64,000 bases of DNA, taken from NCBI RefSeq assembly GCF_002964765.1, contig NZ_PQCF01000002.1, positions 1 to 64,000 of the forward strand, given 5' to 3'. This stretch comes from Pseudoalteromonas sp. T1lg88 (GTDB lineage: Bacteria > Pseudomonadota > Gammaproteobacteria > Enterobacterales > Alteromonadaceae). The first letter of the stretch is position 1. Each line of letters opens with the position of its first letter. Below, one piece after another: positions 39,647-54,554 of this stretch. The notes beneath the pieces are model-generated. The model had not been told where the DNA came from. It made no database searches and saw nothing but the letters and a program-made list of their open reading frames with translations. Made by a program: the position numbers and the translations under genes.

Positions 39647-39664
39647 TGTGAATATGTATTCGTT
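39647..39664. promoter_or_regulatory. ArgR-type ARG box upstream of gltB (proximal), beside the probable promoter
   Basis: The core TGAAT-ATGT-ATTCG matches the ARG consensus in 9 of 10 half-site bases, with an ATTCA half site just upstream (39638-39642). A TTGACA -35 at 39671-39676 with a weak TAGCGT 17 nt later follows directly, so the box would overlap the promoter. Confidence 0.5.
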
Positions 39665-39777
39665 ATTTCGTTGACACCCCAGATGCAAAGGGTTAGCGTT
39701 GACGGTCCGCTAGCACCACAGCAAGGGTCAATAATTGCCAAGCTAGCACGCAGTAGCAATGGGGAGAGGGGTCCAAC

Positions 39778-45659
<5,882 letters not shown>

Positions 45660-45684
45660 TTTTGGATAAACCTTGGAAGCAGCA

Positions 45685-45709
45685 AAGCGGGCATTAGCCC
45701 GCTTTTTTT
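45685..45709 (+). terminator. Terminator after gltBD
   Basis: GCGGGC/GCCCGC with loop ATTA, followed by a run of seven T, about 27 nt after the gltD stop and before the convergent recN. Confidence 0.95.
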
Positions 45710-45736
45710 ATGCGCTGTTTTTACTCATTGATAATG

Positions 45737-47410
45737 TTAAGCGTGAGCTGCAATCAGCTCCCTGGCATTGGCCAAGGTGGTTTTACTGATATTGTCACCG
45801 GCCAGCAGGCGGGCGATTTCATCAACGCGGCCTTGCTTATTAAGCGCCAGCATTTGTGTAAAGGTTTCATCATTGGCCACCTGTTTGCCCACGAAGAACT
45901 GGTTCATGGCGCTGGAGGCCACTTGGGGCAGGTGGGTCACACATATAACCTGAGTAGATTGGCCAAGGCGACGCAGCAACTTACCTACCGCTGCTGCGGT
46001 TGGCCCGGAGATACCTACATCCACTTCATCGAAAATAAGCGTTGGCGTGGTCACGCGCTGGGCGATGATCACCTGGATTGCCAAACTGATCCGCGAGAGC
46101 TCACCGCCGGAGGCAACCTTAGACAGCGCCTGCATGGGTTGACCCGGGTTGGTGCTTACCAAAAATTCGATGCGGTCTAAACCAAGGCGGCTGGGTGTGC
46201 GCGCTGAGTCAAAATCGAGAGCAATGGCAAAGCGGCCATTTTCCATCGACAACTCATGCATACTGGCGCCGATCAGTTCGCTTAATTCTTGCGCCGCCTC
46301 TTTACGGCTGGCGGATAATAGCTCGCAGCACTGCTGATATTCATTAAGAGCTTCGGCTATCTCATCATCGAGCTGAGCCAGGCGTTGATCGTCAACACAG
46401 ATTGCTTCAAGATCCGTCTTAATTTGCAGGTGATGTGCCACCAGAGCCTTAGGTTCAACCATATGCTTGCGCGCCAAGGTGATGGCGGTGCCCAGGCGTT
46501 CATCGAGCTGGGTTAAGCGCTCTGGATCCAACTCAGCGCTATCGCAATAACCGCGCAGCTCGCGGCTTGCTTCTTCTACCTGCACACAGGCGTCGTTAAG
46601 CATGGCGGCGATGCCTTCTAAGCTTGGATCTATGGCGGCCAGCTCGCTAATGGCAATGGCGCTGTGCTGTAGAGCACCGTTAATGGTTTGCTCATCGCCT
46701 TCGTACAAGGCATAAAGTTGCTGCTGTGAGCCTTCAAGCAAGTGCTGGGCATGGCTAAGACGATTATGCTCCACCTCGATTTGCTCATATTCGCCGTCCT
46801 CCAGAGCAAATTCGTCGAGCTCGGCGACCTGATATTCAAGCAGTTGCTTTTGCGCCTGTTGTTGGGCGTGCTTGGCCTCTAACTCGCGCAGCTCCAGCTG
46901 TAACTTTTGGTATCGGCTAAAGCTTTTCGCCGTATTTTCAAGTAAGGATTTATGGCCGGCATAGCCATCGAGTAATTGCAGCTGATGGTCGTTTTTCAGC
47001 AACAACTGGTGCGCATGCTGACCATGGATAGATAATAAGTGCTGGCCCAATTCCTTTAACTGGGCGGCGGTAACACTGATGCCGTTGATATAGCTTTTGC
47101 TGCGGCCATTTTTCGCAACTACGCGTCGCAGTAGGCATTCTTGCTCATCTGCCTCCAGCATATGCTCTTGCAAAAACTGTTGAGCCTTGGGCAGGCGACT
47201 AATATCGAAACGGGCGCTAATGTCTGCCTGTTTGGCGCCGGGGCGCACGGCGGCAGCGTCGGCACGCTCACCTAAGCACAGAGAGAGGGCATCGATGGCA
47301 ATCGATTTACCTGCACCGGTTTCCCCTGTGATTGCGGTCATACCGGCATGCCATTGGGTTTCAAGCTCGCTAACAATAGCAAAATTAGAAATAGTTAATC
47401 CCGAAAGCAT
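45737..47410 (-). CDS. recN: DNA repair protein RecN
   Basis: 557 residues (E. coli 553), an SMC-like ATPase for double-strand-break repair. Walker A is GETGAGKS at 29-36. A long coiled coil occupies the middle, for example ELRELEAKHAQQQAQKQ. The C-terminal part has the signature VASGGELSRISLA and Walker B TLIFDEVDVGISG. Two LexA boxes precede it, as expected for an SOS gene. It is near nadK and grpE as in E. coli. Confidence 0.98.
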   Translation of the reverse strand: MLSGLTISNFAIVSELETQWHAGMTAITGETGAGKSIAIDALSLCLGERADAAAVRPGAKQADISARFDISRLPKAQQFLQEHMLEADEQECLLRRVVAKNGRSKSYINGISVTAAQLKELGQHLLSIHGQHAHQLLLKNDHQLQLLDGYAGHKSLLENTAKSFSRYQKLQLELRELEAKHAQQQAQKQLLEYQVAELDEFALEDGEYEQIEVEHNRLSHAQHLLEGSQQQLYALYEGDEQTINGALQHSAIAISELAAIDPSLEGIAAMLNDACVQVEEASRELRGYCDSAELDPERLTQLDERLGTAITLARKHMVEPKALVAHHLQIKTDLEAICVDDQRLAQLDDEIAEALNEYQQCCELLSASRKEAAQELSELIGASMHELSMENGRFAIALDFDSARTPSRLGLDRIEFLVSTNPGQPMQALSKVASGGELSRISLAIQVIIAQRVTTPTLIFDEVDVGISGPTAAAVGKLLRRLGQSTQVICVTHLPQVASSAMNQFFVGKQVANDETFTQMLALNKQGRVDEIARLLAGDNISKTTLANARELIAAHA

Positions 47411-47411
47411 A

Positions 47412-47427
47412 CTGTTTATCCATCCAG
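47412..47427 (-). promoter_or_regulatory. LexA (SOS) box 1 at the recN start
   Basis: CTGTTTATCCATCCAG (plus strand) fits CTG-N10-CAG and is within 2 bp of the recN ATG. The box covers the ribosome-binding region, so bound LexA would sit over the transcript start. Confidence 0.65.
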
Positions 47428-47438
47428 TTATATACTAA

Positions 47439-47454
47439 CTGTTAATCTATACAG
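47439..47454 (-). promoter_or_regulatory. LexA (SOS) box 2 upstream of recN
   Basis: CTGTTAATCTATACAG (plus strand) fits CTG-N10-CAG, extended by A before it and TA after it as in strong sites. It is 27 bp from box 1. Multiple LexA boxes before recN are known in E. coli. Confidence 0.8.
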
Positions 47455-47657
47455 TAGTCCGTTTTTTTGCAAATTAAATTTTAAACAATTTGCGCTTGCT
47501 CTGGCTCGGTGTATTTGTTGGCAGGCACTCTAGAAGGTATCTTGTACTCGATACCTGGCTTAGGGAACGCTCTAAGCCATTTATCTTCTTGCCAGCGTCA
47601 ATTAACTTGCTTTGAAAGCCGTGTAATTCCCGGTCGCTGATGTATTCCAAAGTAACT

Positions 47658-48542
47658 CTAATACAGGCGCGAGCCCCAATTTAGTTTTTGGCGCAGCACG
47701 TTATAGTAGGAGTAATCCGTGGGGTGAATTAAGCGCAGCGGCCTTTCTGCTTTTTTGATCACCACTTCATCGCCGGGCAGGGTGGCTAGCACCACATGGC
47801 TGTCGCAACTGACCTGCAGGCTGTCGGTATTATCCAAGCTCAGTTTAAGACGAATAACGCTCTCACCATCGACCACCAAGGGTCGGCTCGATAGGGTATG
47901 AGGGAACATGGGCACCAGGGCCATGGCATTAAGACCCGGAGTAAGAATAGGGCCGCCGCCAGACAATGAATAGGCGGTGGAGCCGGTCGGCGTTGACACT
48001 ATCAGGCCATCGGACTTTTGCGAAAACACAAAATCATCGTTAATAAAGCATTCGAATTCGATCATGTGTGCCACCTTGTCGGCGTGCAGCACAGCTTCAT
48101 TCATCGCCGAGTTGGCACTTTTGAGCTCGGCATGACGAAATACTTCCACTTCCAGTAAGAAGCGTTTTTCTTCTATGTAATGGCCGCTGAGCACCTGCTC
48201 CAAGGCAGGCTCAAAGCCGTCCGGGTTAAGGTCGGTTAAAAACCCTAGGTTGCCGCGGTTTACGCCGATCACGCCAACATTAAAGCGGGCCAGTACGCGC
48301 GCGGCGCCAAGCATATTGCCGTCACCGCCGACCACTATGGCCAAGTCCGCTTGCTCACCCAGCTCGACCAAATCGACCAGATTGGCATCTTCGGGATTTG
48401 CCAATTGCCCGCCATAATGACGCTCCACCAAGACCCGGTAACCTAAAGCTTGCAAAAAGGCATAGAGGCGTTGTAATGTCAGCGCCGCGCCTTCATGATG
48501 TGCTTTACCAATTAAGCCAATAGTTTTAAAAGAAGCGCTCAT
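47658..48542 (-). CDS. nadK: NAD kinase
   Basis: 294 residues from the ATG at 48542 (E. coli 292). It phosphorylates NAD to NADP. Motifs are [29 protein letters not shown] and the [15 protein letters not shown] sequence [14 protein letters not shown]. An earlier in-frame start at 48584 adds 14 residues not typical of the family, so I use [13 protein letters not shown]. The ribosome site is weak. It is divergent from the HrcA-like gene; recN follows on the same strand after about 250 nt. Confidence 0.97.
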   Translation of the reverse strand: MSASFKTIGLIGKAHHEGAALTLQRLYAFLQALGYRVLVERHYGGQLANPEDANLVDLVELGEQADLAIVVGGDGNMLGAARVLARFNVGVIGVNRGNLGFLTDLNPDGFEPALEQVLSGHYIEEKRFLLEVEVFRHAELKSANSAMNEAVLHADKVAHMIEFECFINDDFVFSQKSDGLIVSTPTGSTAYSLSGGGPILTPGLNAMALVPMFPHTLSSRPLVVDGESVIRLKLSLDNTDSLQVSCDSHVVLATLPGDEVVIKKAERPLRLIHPTDYSYYNVLRQKLNWGSRLY

Positions 48543-48630
48543 ATCTGTGCCATAAATGAAGTAACTCTTTATAGAGTAACGCAAAAGTGGTGGGGTTGAA
48601 ACTGAGGCAAAGAGCCTAAATTATAACAAT

Positions 48631-49575
48631 ATGAAATTATCTCCACGTGATGAGCAGATATTCTCTGCGGTAATGAGTTTATACTGCGACGGTCAGGGTC
48701 TGCCGGTTGCCTCTTCTCGTATTGCCAAGCAAAAGGGGATGGCGGTGTGCAGCGCCACCGTACGCAACGCCATGGCACGCCTAGAAAAACTGGGCTTACT
48801 CTATTCGCCCCATACCTCCGCCGGACGTATTCCTACCCAGCAAGGCTTTGATTTTTGGTTCGATTCCTATTTTCATCTAGATCAGCTGGGTCAATATTGG
48901 CAGCCGCCACAGGAAAAACTGGTTGAATTTGCCCACCACCTGGCACGGCGCTACAAGGTTTGTTGCTGTGTTGGTCTGCCTCAGGTCACCACTCAGTGGG
49001 TGTTCCGAGTAGAAGTGCTGGATTTTGACCGCACCCATTGGCTGGTGCTGCTGTTGGACCGCCAAGGTCAGGGACACAATATTCTTATTACCAAGCCCCT
49101 TGAGGCCAATGATGATATTCGCTATCAGTTTGCGACCTGGTTGAATTCGGTTTTTGCGCAGCAAAACCTGCTTGAAGGACTGCACCGAATGAAGGCCATG
49201 AGCCGCACCGCGCCCCATTATTGTCATGGCTCCTTGGCGCAGTGGACGCGCGAGTTAGGAAATAAACTTGGCAGCGACAACAGTATAGTGGTCGGCGAAA
49301 ATAACCTTTATGCCTACACAAATAGCGAGCAGGAACTCACCATAGGTGCGCGCTTCTTACATGGCATCGAAGATAAGCTGGCGTTTCGCAACGGTGTGTC
49401 CGTGTTGTTTGGCGATCAGTTGCCCTTACCGGGTTTTGAACCCTTCTTAGTTTTTAGCCTGGCTTACTTTGCCAACCAGGAATATCAAAGTCGATTTTGC
49501 GTGATCTTGCCCAAGTCGGCGCCGATTGAGGCGATCATTCAAGAATTTGCGCAAATCGAGCACCTTGACTCTTGA
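48631..49575 (+). CDS. HrcA-like transcriptional regulator
   Basis: 314 residues. The N-terminal 75 residues are a winged helix very like HrcA: LSPRDEQIFSAVMSLYCDG, SATVRNAMARLEKLGLL and SPHTSAGRIPTQQGF. The remainder is diverged but of HrcA-like length, and has an odd VCCCVG run. HrcA represses chaperone genes through CIRCE elements and often precedes grpE. Here the gene also precedes grpE, but no CIRCE repeat is seen and grpE has a sigma32-type promoter. There is no clear SD before the ATG. A weak sigma32-like GTTGAAA/CCTAAATTA pair lies at 48595-48623. Confidence 0.8.
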   Translation: MKLSPRDEQIFSAVMSLYCDGQGLPVASSRIAKQKGMAVCSATVRNAMARLEKLGLLYSPHTSAGRIPTQQGFDFWFDSYFHLDQLGQYWQPPQEKLVEFAHHLARRYKVCCCVGLPQVTTQWVFRVEVLDFDRTHWLVLLLDRQGQGHNILITKPLEANDDIRYQFATWLNSVFAQQNLLEGLHRMKAMSRTAPHYCHGSLAQWTRELGNKLGSDNSIVVGENNLYAYTNSEQELTIGARFLHGIEDKLAFRNGVSVLFGDQLPLPGFEPFLVFSLAYFANQEYQSRFCVILPKSAPIEAIIQEFAQIEHLDS

Positions 49576-49599
49576 ATCCGCTGAATACATCCCCATAAT
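49571..49599 (+). promoter_or_regulatory. Sigma32 (RpoH) heat-shock promoter of grpE
   Basis: CTTGAAT (49571-49577), 13 nt, then CCCCATAAT (49591-49599) matches the sigma32 consensus CTTGAAA/CCCCAT-T closely. It overlaps the stop codon of the HrcA-like gene and lies 36 nt before the grpE ATG. Confidence 0.85.
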
Positions 49600-49634
49600 G
49601 AATCGCAGTTACGCAGTTTTTGGAGAATATAAAG

Positions 49635-50210
49635 ATGTCTGAGCAACCACAGGCTAACGAACACGAACAGGAAAACGTCGAGGCTCAAGAAGAGCAAGAA
49701 CAAGAGCAGGGCTCACAAGAGCAAAGCATTGAAGCTGAGTTAGCGGCTCTATATGCGGAATTAGAAGCTGCAAAGCAAACCGTTGAAGAGCAAAAAGACA
49801 GCGTGATTCGCGCCGCCGCCGAAGTTGAAAACATTCGTCGTCGTGCTGCACAAGATGTTGAAAAAGCACATAAGTTTGCGCTAGAGAAGTTTGCCAACGA
49901 ACTGCTTCCGGTGATCGATAACCTAGAGCGTGCCATCGAGTTTGCTGACAAAGAAAATGAAGCCCTGGTTCCTATGCTTGAAGGCATCGAAATGACGGCC
50001 AAAAGCTTTGTTGAAGCCGTTGCCAAGTTCAATGTCGAAGTGGTTAACCCTCAGGGTGAGGCGTTTAACCCGGAACTTCATCAAGCCATGGCAATGCAAC
50101 CGAGCGAAGATGTCGCACCTAATACCGTTATAGCGGTTATGCAAAAGGGTTACACCCTGAACGGTCGTTTGTTACGCCCGGCCATGGTTATGGTATCGAA
50201 AGCGCCTTAA
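49635..50210 (+). CDS. grpE: Nucleotide exchange factor GrpE
   Basis: 191 residues (E. coli 197). It releases ADP from DnaK. A Glu/Gln-rich flexible start ([13 protein letters not shown]) is followed by the long dimerising coiled coil ([20 protein letters not shown]) and the beta-domain with [16 protein letters not shown] and [19 protein letters not shown] use the ATG at 49635, 13 nt after GGAG; a TTG at 49620 is less likely. dnaK is not adjacent. The nadK-grpE neighbourhood resembles E. coli with an extra HrcA-like gene between. Confidence 0.97.
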   Translation: MSEQPQANEHEQENVEAQEEQEQEQGSQEQSIEAELAALYAELEAAKQTVEEQKDSVIRAAAEVENIRRRAAQDVEKAHKFALEKFANELLPVIDNLERAIEFADKENEALVPMLEGIEMTAKSFVEAVAKFNVEVVNPQGEAFNPELHQAMAMQPSEDVAPNTVIAVMQKGYTLNGRLLRPAMVMVSKAP

Positions 50211-50225
50211 GTTTTTGATTAATAG

Positions 50226-50258
50226 AAAAATGCCCACTTTTTAGTGGGCATTTTTTTT
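50226..50258. terminator. Bidirectional terminator between grpE and the Bcr/CflA gene
   Basis: AAAAATGCCCACT/AGTGGGCATTTTT with loop TTTT and long T and A runs. It serves grpE on plus. The transporter gene's stop codon lies inside it on minus. Confidence 0.93.
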
Positions 50259-51434
50259 GCGGTGCCAAAGCTGAGTTACGGCGATTAGGATAATAGCCAC
50301 AAACATCATGCTGGAGAAGGGCACCGCATTAACCGGGTGGATCAGCGCTAAAAAGGGTCCCACTAAAGCACCGCTGCCAAAGCGCAGTGTACCTATGACA
50401 GCCGTAGCCGTCCCCGAGTTACGTTCAAACTCCATTAGAATAAGGGCATCGGCATTAGAGGCGATAATGCCTAAACTCATCATCAGCGGCGCTATGCTCC
50501 ACACTATGTAATACAGCGACTGCTCCATCAGGCTAAAGGCCAATAAGGCGCTGCCGCTGATAAGGGCCAGAGCCAGACCAAAATACAGCATCTTGCGCGA
50601 GCCGACCTTAGGCACCACTCGGGTGTTAATAAAGTTACCCAGCATCAAGGCAATAACATTAAACGCAAACAGCACGCCGAAAAGTTGCTCCGAAACTTTA
50701 AAATAACCCAGGTAGATAAAAGGAACCGAGGTTAAAAAGCAGAAAAATGCAAAGGAGGCCAACATGGAGCTAAGTATATCGGCGCGAGCCTTGGCCTCAC
50801 TGAGGACCACAGCATAGCTGGCAAAAAACAGCTTCAGACCACGGTGCTCACTGCGATAAATGGGTATATCGATCAGGTGCATCTGCACCCAGACAAGACA
50901 TGAGAAGGCATAGCCACCGAGTACCAGAAATATCACCTGCCACTGTGCCAGGGTTAGAATTGCTGAGCCTATGCTGGGCGCCGCCAGGGGCGCAACCATC
51001 ATGATCATCGACACATAGCTCATGCCCTTGGCGGTATTTTGCTGATAAATATGGCGGATAATGCCGGGCACCACCACGGTCGCGGCGGCGCCGGTAAAGG
51101 CCTGCACACTGCGCAGTAACCAGAATAAATAGATGTCTTCGCAAAAGGCCAAAGCCACCGAACTGAGCCCAAACAAGGCGAGGCCAATACGCGCCAAACG
51201 GCGACGACCCATTTGATCGGCAATGGGGCCAAAAAACAGCATGCCCAAGGCATAGCCTGCAAGGTATACGCTCAGGGAAATTTGTACCTGAGGCATGGTG
51301 GCGCCAAGATCCTTGGCGATTTGCACCATGGCCGGCAAATACATATCCACGGCCAGCGGCGTAATAGCCACAATACTGGCCAACAAAGGCAATAGCACAC
51401 GCCGACTGGGCGTTCTTGTGTCGGTTAAGGACAT
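50241..51434 (-). CDS. Bcr/CflA-family drug efflux MFS transporter
   Basis: 397 residues with 12 predicted membrane helices, the drug:H+ antiporter type. The start LASIVAITPLAVDMYLPAM and the loop GPIADQMGRRRLARIG (the DxxGRR/K motif between helices 2 and 3) are typical of Bcr/CflA. QAFTGAAATVVVPGIIRHIY resembles the motif C region. The substrate is unknown. It is convergent with grpE; its start has only a weak ribosome site. Confidence 0.9.
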   Translation of the reverse strand: MSLTDTRTPSRRVLLPLLASIVAITPLAVDMYLPAMVQIAKDLGATMPQVQISLSVYLAGYALGMLFFGPIADQMGRRRLARIGLALFGLSSVALAFCEDIYLFWLLRSVQAFTGAAATVVVPGIIRHIYQQNTAKGMSYVSMIMMVAPLAAPSIGSAILTLAQWQVIFLVLGGYAFSCLVWVQMHLIDIPIYRSEHRGLKLFFASYAVVLSEAKARADILSSMLASFAFFCFLTSVPFIYLGYFKVSEQLFGVLFAFNVIALMLGNFINTRVVPKVGSRKMLYFGLALALISGSALLAFSLMEQSLYYIVWSIAPLMMSLGIIASNADALILMEFERNSGTATAVIGTLRFGSGALVGPFLALIHPVNAVPFSSMMFVAIILIAVTQLWHRKKNAH

Positions 51435-51646
51435 AGATACAATATCTTCTAAGTTGGTGAAGGAGAGACTAGGGGAAAGTGCGCAGGCAGCGTCCAGTGC
51501 CTAGTTTGTTCACTATAGCACCAAGGTTTCGGCCAGAATAGGGGAACCTTATTAACATTATGTTAATTAGACACTTTATTCGACGCTAGGCGTTGCCTTT
51601 GTGGTTTGCTATGCTTGGCGCAAGAGAAAAATGGGAAGCATTAATA

Positions 51647-52441
51647 ATGAAAAAACTAATCTTAGCCCTTAGTGTGGCGGCCGTTATCGCCGGTTGTAAA
51701 ACCTCACCGACCGGACGCACTCAGGTGACCTTGTATTCCGATGCGCAAATGAGCCAGTTAGGCGGCGCCAGCTTTGAGCAGATGAAAAAAGAACAAAAGG
51801 TTAACACCGACTCGCGTACCAATGCCTATGTGCAATGTGTGGCCGATGCGGTGATCCAGGTGTTACCAACAAAGTATGCGCAGCAAAAGTGGGAAGTGGT
51901 GGTATTCGAGGAAGACTCGGCCAATGCCTTCGCCCTGCCAGGCGGCCATATAGGTGTGCACACCGGCTTACTTAAGGTAGCGCAGAACCAGGATCAACTA
52001 GCTACCGTGATTGGCCATGAAGTGGGCCATGTGATCGCCGAGCACTCCAATGAGCGTGCTTCACAAAGCCAAATGCTGCAAACCGGTATGCAAATTGGCG
52101 CCGTGGCAATGGATATGGGCGAGATAGGTTATCGCAATGAAATCATGGCGGCGCTTGGTTTAGGTGCTCAGTATGGCGTGGTATTGCCATTTAGCCGCAC
52201 CCATGAAAGCGAAGCGGATGAAGTGGGTCTGGAGCTGATGGCCAAGGCTGGTTTTGAACCACAGCAATCCGTTGCCCTGTGGCAAAATATGGCGCAAAGC
52301 GGTGGCGCGACTCCTCCTGAGTTCTTATCGACGCACCCGGCGCCAACTAGCCGTATTAACGAATTGCAAAAGCGCATGCAAGGTGCCAACGCCTTGTATC
52401 AGCAGGCTAGAAGTCAGGGTAAGCGTCCTCAGTGTCGTTAA
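51647..52441 (+). CDS. M48-family metalloprotease lipoprotein
   Basis: 264 residues from the ATG at 51647. A lipoprotein signal ends in VIAGC with Cys17. The zinc motif HEVGH is at 124-128 (ATVIGHEVGHVIAEHS), and ESEADEVGLELM supplies the third ligand. The family includes LoiP and other envelope quality-control proteases, so the likely place is the outer-membrane inner face. An in-frame start 54 nt upstream would bury the lipoprotein signal and is rejected. The next gene follows after 15 nt. Confidence 0.93.
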   Translation: MKKLILALSVAAVIAGCKTSPTGRTQVTLYSDAQMSQLGGASFEQMKKEQKVNTDSRTNAYVQCVADAVIQVLPTKYAQQKWEVVVFEEDSANAFALPGGHIGVHTGLLKVAQNQDQLATVIGHEVGHVIAEHSNERASQSQMLQTGMQIGAVAMDMGEIGYRNEIMAALGLGAQYGVVLPFSRTHESEADEVGLELMAKAGFEPQQSVALWQNMAQSGGATPPEFLSTHPAPTSRINELQKRMQGANALYQQARSQGKRPQCR

Positions 52442-52456
52442 TTCTGGGTTTGTAGC

Positions 52457-52990
52457 ATGCCTAAGCTAGCCCTGTGCTTGGCCTTGCTGCTGGCTGCGGC
52501 CTTGACCTTAGACAGCCTGATCTCGGCGCCTGTCTTTGCCATTCAGTGGCGCAGCCCCGAGTTTATGGCGGGCATAGCGCCGACCTTTAACCTGGTTAAA
52601 TTACTGGGTATGGCCGTACTTACGGCCTACCTATGGTGGGGCGTACCGCAACGACAGTATTCCCCCGCCATCACCATTGCGCTGCAATGTGTGGTGCTAA
52701 TATGTGCAGTACATACGGTGGTGTTGCTGATCGGCAGACAAAGCCTGGTGAGCGACGCTGAGCACTATACCTCTGAGGGTCCCTATACGGTGCACACCAT
52801 AGAATCTCGGGATGCCCGCACCAGCCGGCAGGTGATCTATTGGCGTTGCCAGCGCTCGCTTGGTTTTTACTCCCTTGAGGAACTACGCCAGCTTCCCTAT
52901 CACCCAGGTGCCTATATAGAAAAGCAAGATGGCAAGTGGTATTACATAGGTGAAAAGCGTTATGAATTGGCGGCAGGGCAGTGTGACTAG
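52457..52990 (+). CDS. Small membrane protein of unknown function
   Basis: 177 residues that I do not recognise. Three hydrophobic segments are visible: residues 3-20 (KLALCLALLLAAALTLDS), about 47-63 (LVKLLGMAVLTAYLWWG), and about 73-92 (ITIALQCVVLICAVHTVVLL). The C-terminal half is polar with aromatic residues (VIYWRCQRSLGFYSLEELRQ, WYYIGEKRYEL) and probably lies on one side of the membrane. It follows the M48 gene by 15 nt, probably on the same transcript. Confidence 0.75.
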   Translation: MPKLALCLALLLAAALTLDSLISAPVFAIQWRSPEFMAGIAPTFNLVKLLGMAVLTAYLWWGVPQRQYSPAITIALQCVVLICAVHTVVLLIGRQSLVSDAEHYTSEGPYTVHTIESRDARTSRQVIYWRCQRSLGFYSLEELRQLPYHPGAYIEKQDGKWYYIGEKRYELAAGQCD

Positions 52991-53006
52991 CAAGCTAATC
53001 AGCAAT

Positions 53007-53036
53007 AAAAAAGGTGAGCAAGTGCTCACCTTTTTT
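53007..53036. terminator. Bidirectional terminator between the membrane-protein gene and yeiP
   Basis: AAAAAAGGTGAGCA/TGCTCACCTTTTTT is an almost perfect symmetrical hairpin with A and T flanks between convergent genes. Confidence 0.95.
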
Positions 53037-53052
53037 AATTGCGAGGTAGTTA

Positions 53053-53619
53053 TTAGGCGCGGCTAATAAACTTGCTCTCAGCGGTGTTGATTTTAATTTT
53101 ATCGCCGCTTGAGATGTGCTCTGGCACCTGAACCACAAGACCTGTGGTCAAGGTAGCCGGCTTAGTACGCGCACTGGCAGAGGCACCTTTAATTGACGGA
53201 GAGGTGTCTTCAATTACCAATTCAACACTGGTCGGCAAGTCCACAGAAACTGGGCGGCCTTCTACTAGCACTACCTGCACACCCTTGGTCGACTCGTCGA
53301 TAAACAACAACTGCTCGGCAATGCTGTTTTTGTTCAGGTGGTACGGCGTGTAATCTTCATCATCCATAAAGATGTACTCGTCGCCATCAACGTACGAGAA
53401 CATAGCCGCGCGGCGCTGTAGATCGGCAAAGTTCAGCATGTCTTCGGCTTTGAAGGTCTCATCAACCTTGCCGCCATCAACCACGTCATACATGCGCATA
53501 CGGTACAGGCTACCACCGGCGCGGCCCTGAGGCACAGAGCGCTCGATATCACGGACGATCATAACGCGACCATTGTATTCAATGGCGGCGTGTTTTTTAA
53601 TTTCGCTAGCCTTAGGCAT
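53053..53619 (-). CDS. yeiP: Elongation factor P-like protein (YeiP/EfpL)
   Basis: 188 residues (E. coli YeiP 190). Three EF-P domains are present: [19 protein letters not shown], then [20 protein letters not shown], then [25 protein letters not shown]. The first-domain loop [13 protein letters not shown] carries Arg where canonical EF-P has the modified Lys, consistent with YeiP/EfpL. It should relieve ribosome stalling at certain motifs. It stands alone between convergent and co-directional neighbours. Confidence 0.95.
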   Translation of the reverse strand: MPKASEIKKHAAIEYNGRVMIVRDIERSVPQGRAGGSLYRMRMYDVVDGGKVDETFKAEDMLNFADLQRRAAMFSYVDGDEYIFMDDEDYTPYHLNKNSIAEQLLFIDESTKGVQVVLVEGRPVSVDLPTSVELVIEDTSPSIKGASASARTKPATLTTGLVVQVPEHISSGDKIKINTAESKFISRA

Positions 53620-53661
53620 AGTCTTACTTCCTAATTTAATTGACCGGGTTAAGTTACCCGA

Positions 53662-54456
53662 TTAAAAGGTCCAAGCCAAGTGGATTTGCGGCACAGATTC
53701 AGTGGTGTTGGTGCCCAATTTGTTATGCCAGTACTGCCACTCAACACCCAGCATCAGGGTTTGCTCCGGCATTTGCAGGGCGTGACCCAGATCCCATTGC
53801 ACTATCGGCTGAGCTAAAAGCCAGCTCTTCACCTTGTCGCCAAACTCGTTGTCGCGCTCATCGATATATTCAACATGGCCGGTAAAGTAAAACTTTTGCT
53901 CGCCTATGTTAAAAGGTGCGCCCCAGGCCAGGTCCAACATCCAGCTGTCGCTTTCAGTCGGTGCACCGCCTGAGCTGACGCCATCGCTGTCATCGATATA
54001 GGCGGTTACCAGGGTTGAGAAGAAATCAAAACCTTCTACTTGCCAGTCTAGCTTCACACCGGGCAGGTACTTCATCACATTGGCATCGCCGGCGGCGTTA
54101 AAGCCCATCACAAAGCCCACATCTTTTAGCGGACCTAGCTCAATTTGGTCACCGCTGATCTTGCTGTAGCTGAAGTTGGAGTACCACTCGCCGTAGAAAT
54201 CGCTGTCCTGATAACCATCTTCTAGGTCGTCATTGATGATATCGATAAAGAAGAAGTTATCGCCCAGGCTGTAACCCGAAGCGTGTTGCAAAGAGACGAT
54301 ACTGGTGCCCGCTTCTTTTTTAGTGAAGGGGTTTTTAAAGTCGCCATAGTTTACATGTAACTGAGTTTGGCTCCAGGTTGCGGCTTGTGCATTGCTTACA
54401 CTGGCACACAAGGACAGCGCCACCGCGCCGTATAACAAGGGTGTGGTAATTTTCAT
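53662..54456 (-). CDS. Tsx/OmpK-like nucleoside-type outer-membrane channel
   Basis: 264 residues with a signal peptide ending near SNAQAA. The chain is rich in alternating aromatic strands and ends in IHLAWTF. WSQTQLHVNYGDFKNP, GDNFFFIDIIND and the closing HNKLGTN/VPQIHLAWTF pattern fit the Tsx/OmpK outer-membrane family (Pfam PF03502), which forms 12-stranded channels for nucleosides or related solutes. The actual substrate is not shown. Confidence 0.8.
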   Translation of the reverse strand: MKITTPLLYGAVALSLCASVSNAQAATWSQTQLHVNYGDFKNPFTKKEAGTSIVSLQHASGYSLGDNFFFIDIINDDLEDGYQDSDFYGEWYSNFSYSKISGDQIELGPLKDVGFVMGFNAAGDANVMKYLPGVKLDWQVEGFDFFSTLVTAYIDDSDGVSSGGAPTESDSWMLDLAWGAPFNIGEQKFYFTGHVEYIDERDNEFGDKVKSWLLAQPIVQWDLGHALQMPEQTLMLGVEWQYWHNKLGTNTTESVPQIHLAWTF

Positions 54457-54554
54457 AACTACAAGGTGATTAATAAATAAAAGAAATGTCGGCGGCTATT
54501 GTAACAGATGGCGGCATTAGGTCGCCACTGTAAGCAGGAGGGCAGGATGCTGGG

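Noticed and set aside
49576-49634. CIRCE element (TTAGCACTC-N9-GAGTGCTAA) before grpE
   Set aside because: The region was read on both strands and has no such repeat; only the sigma32-type promoter is present.
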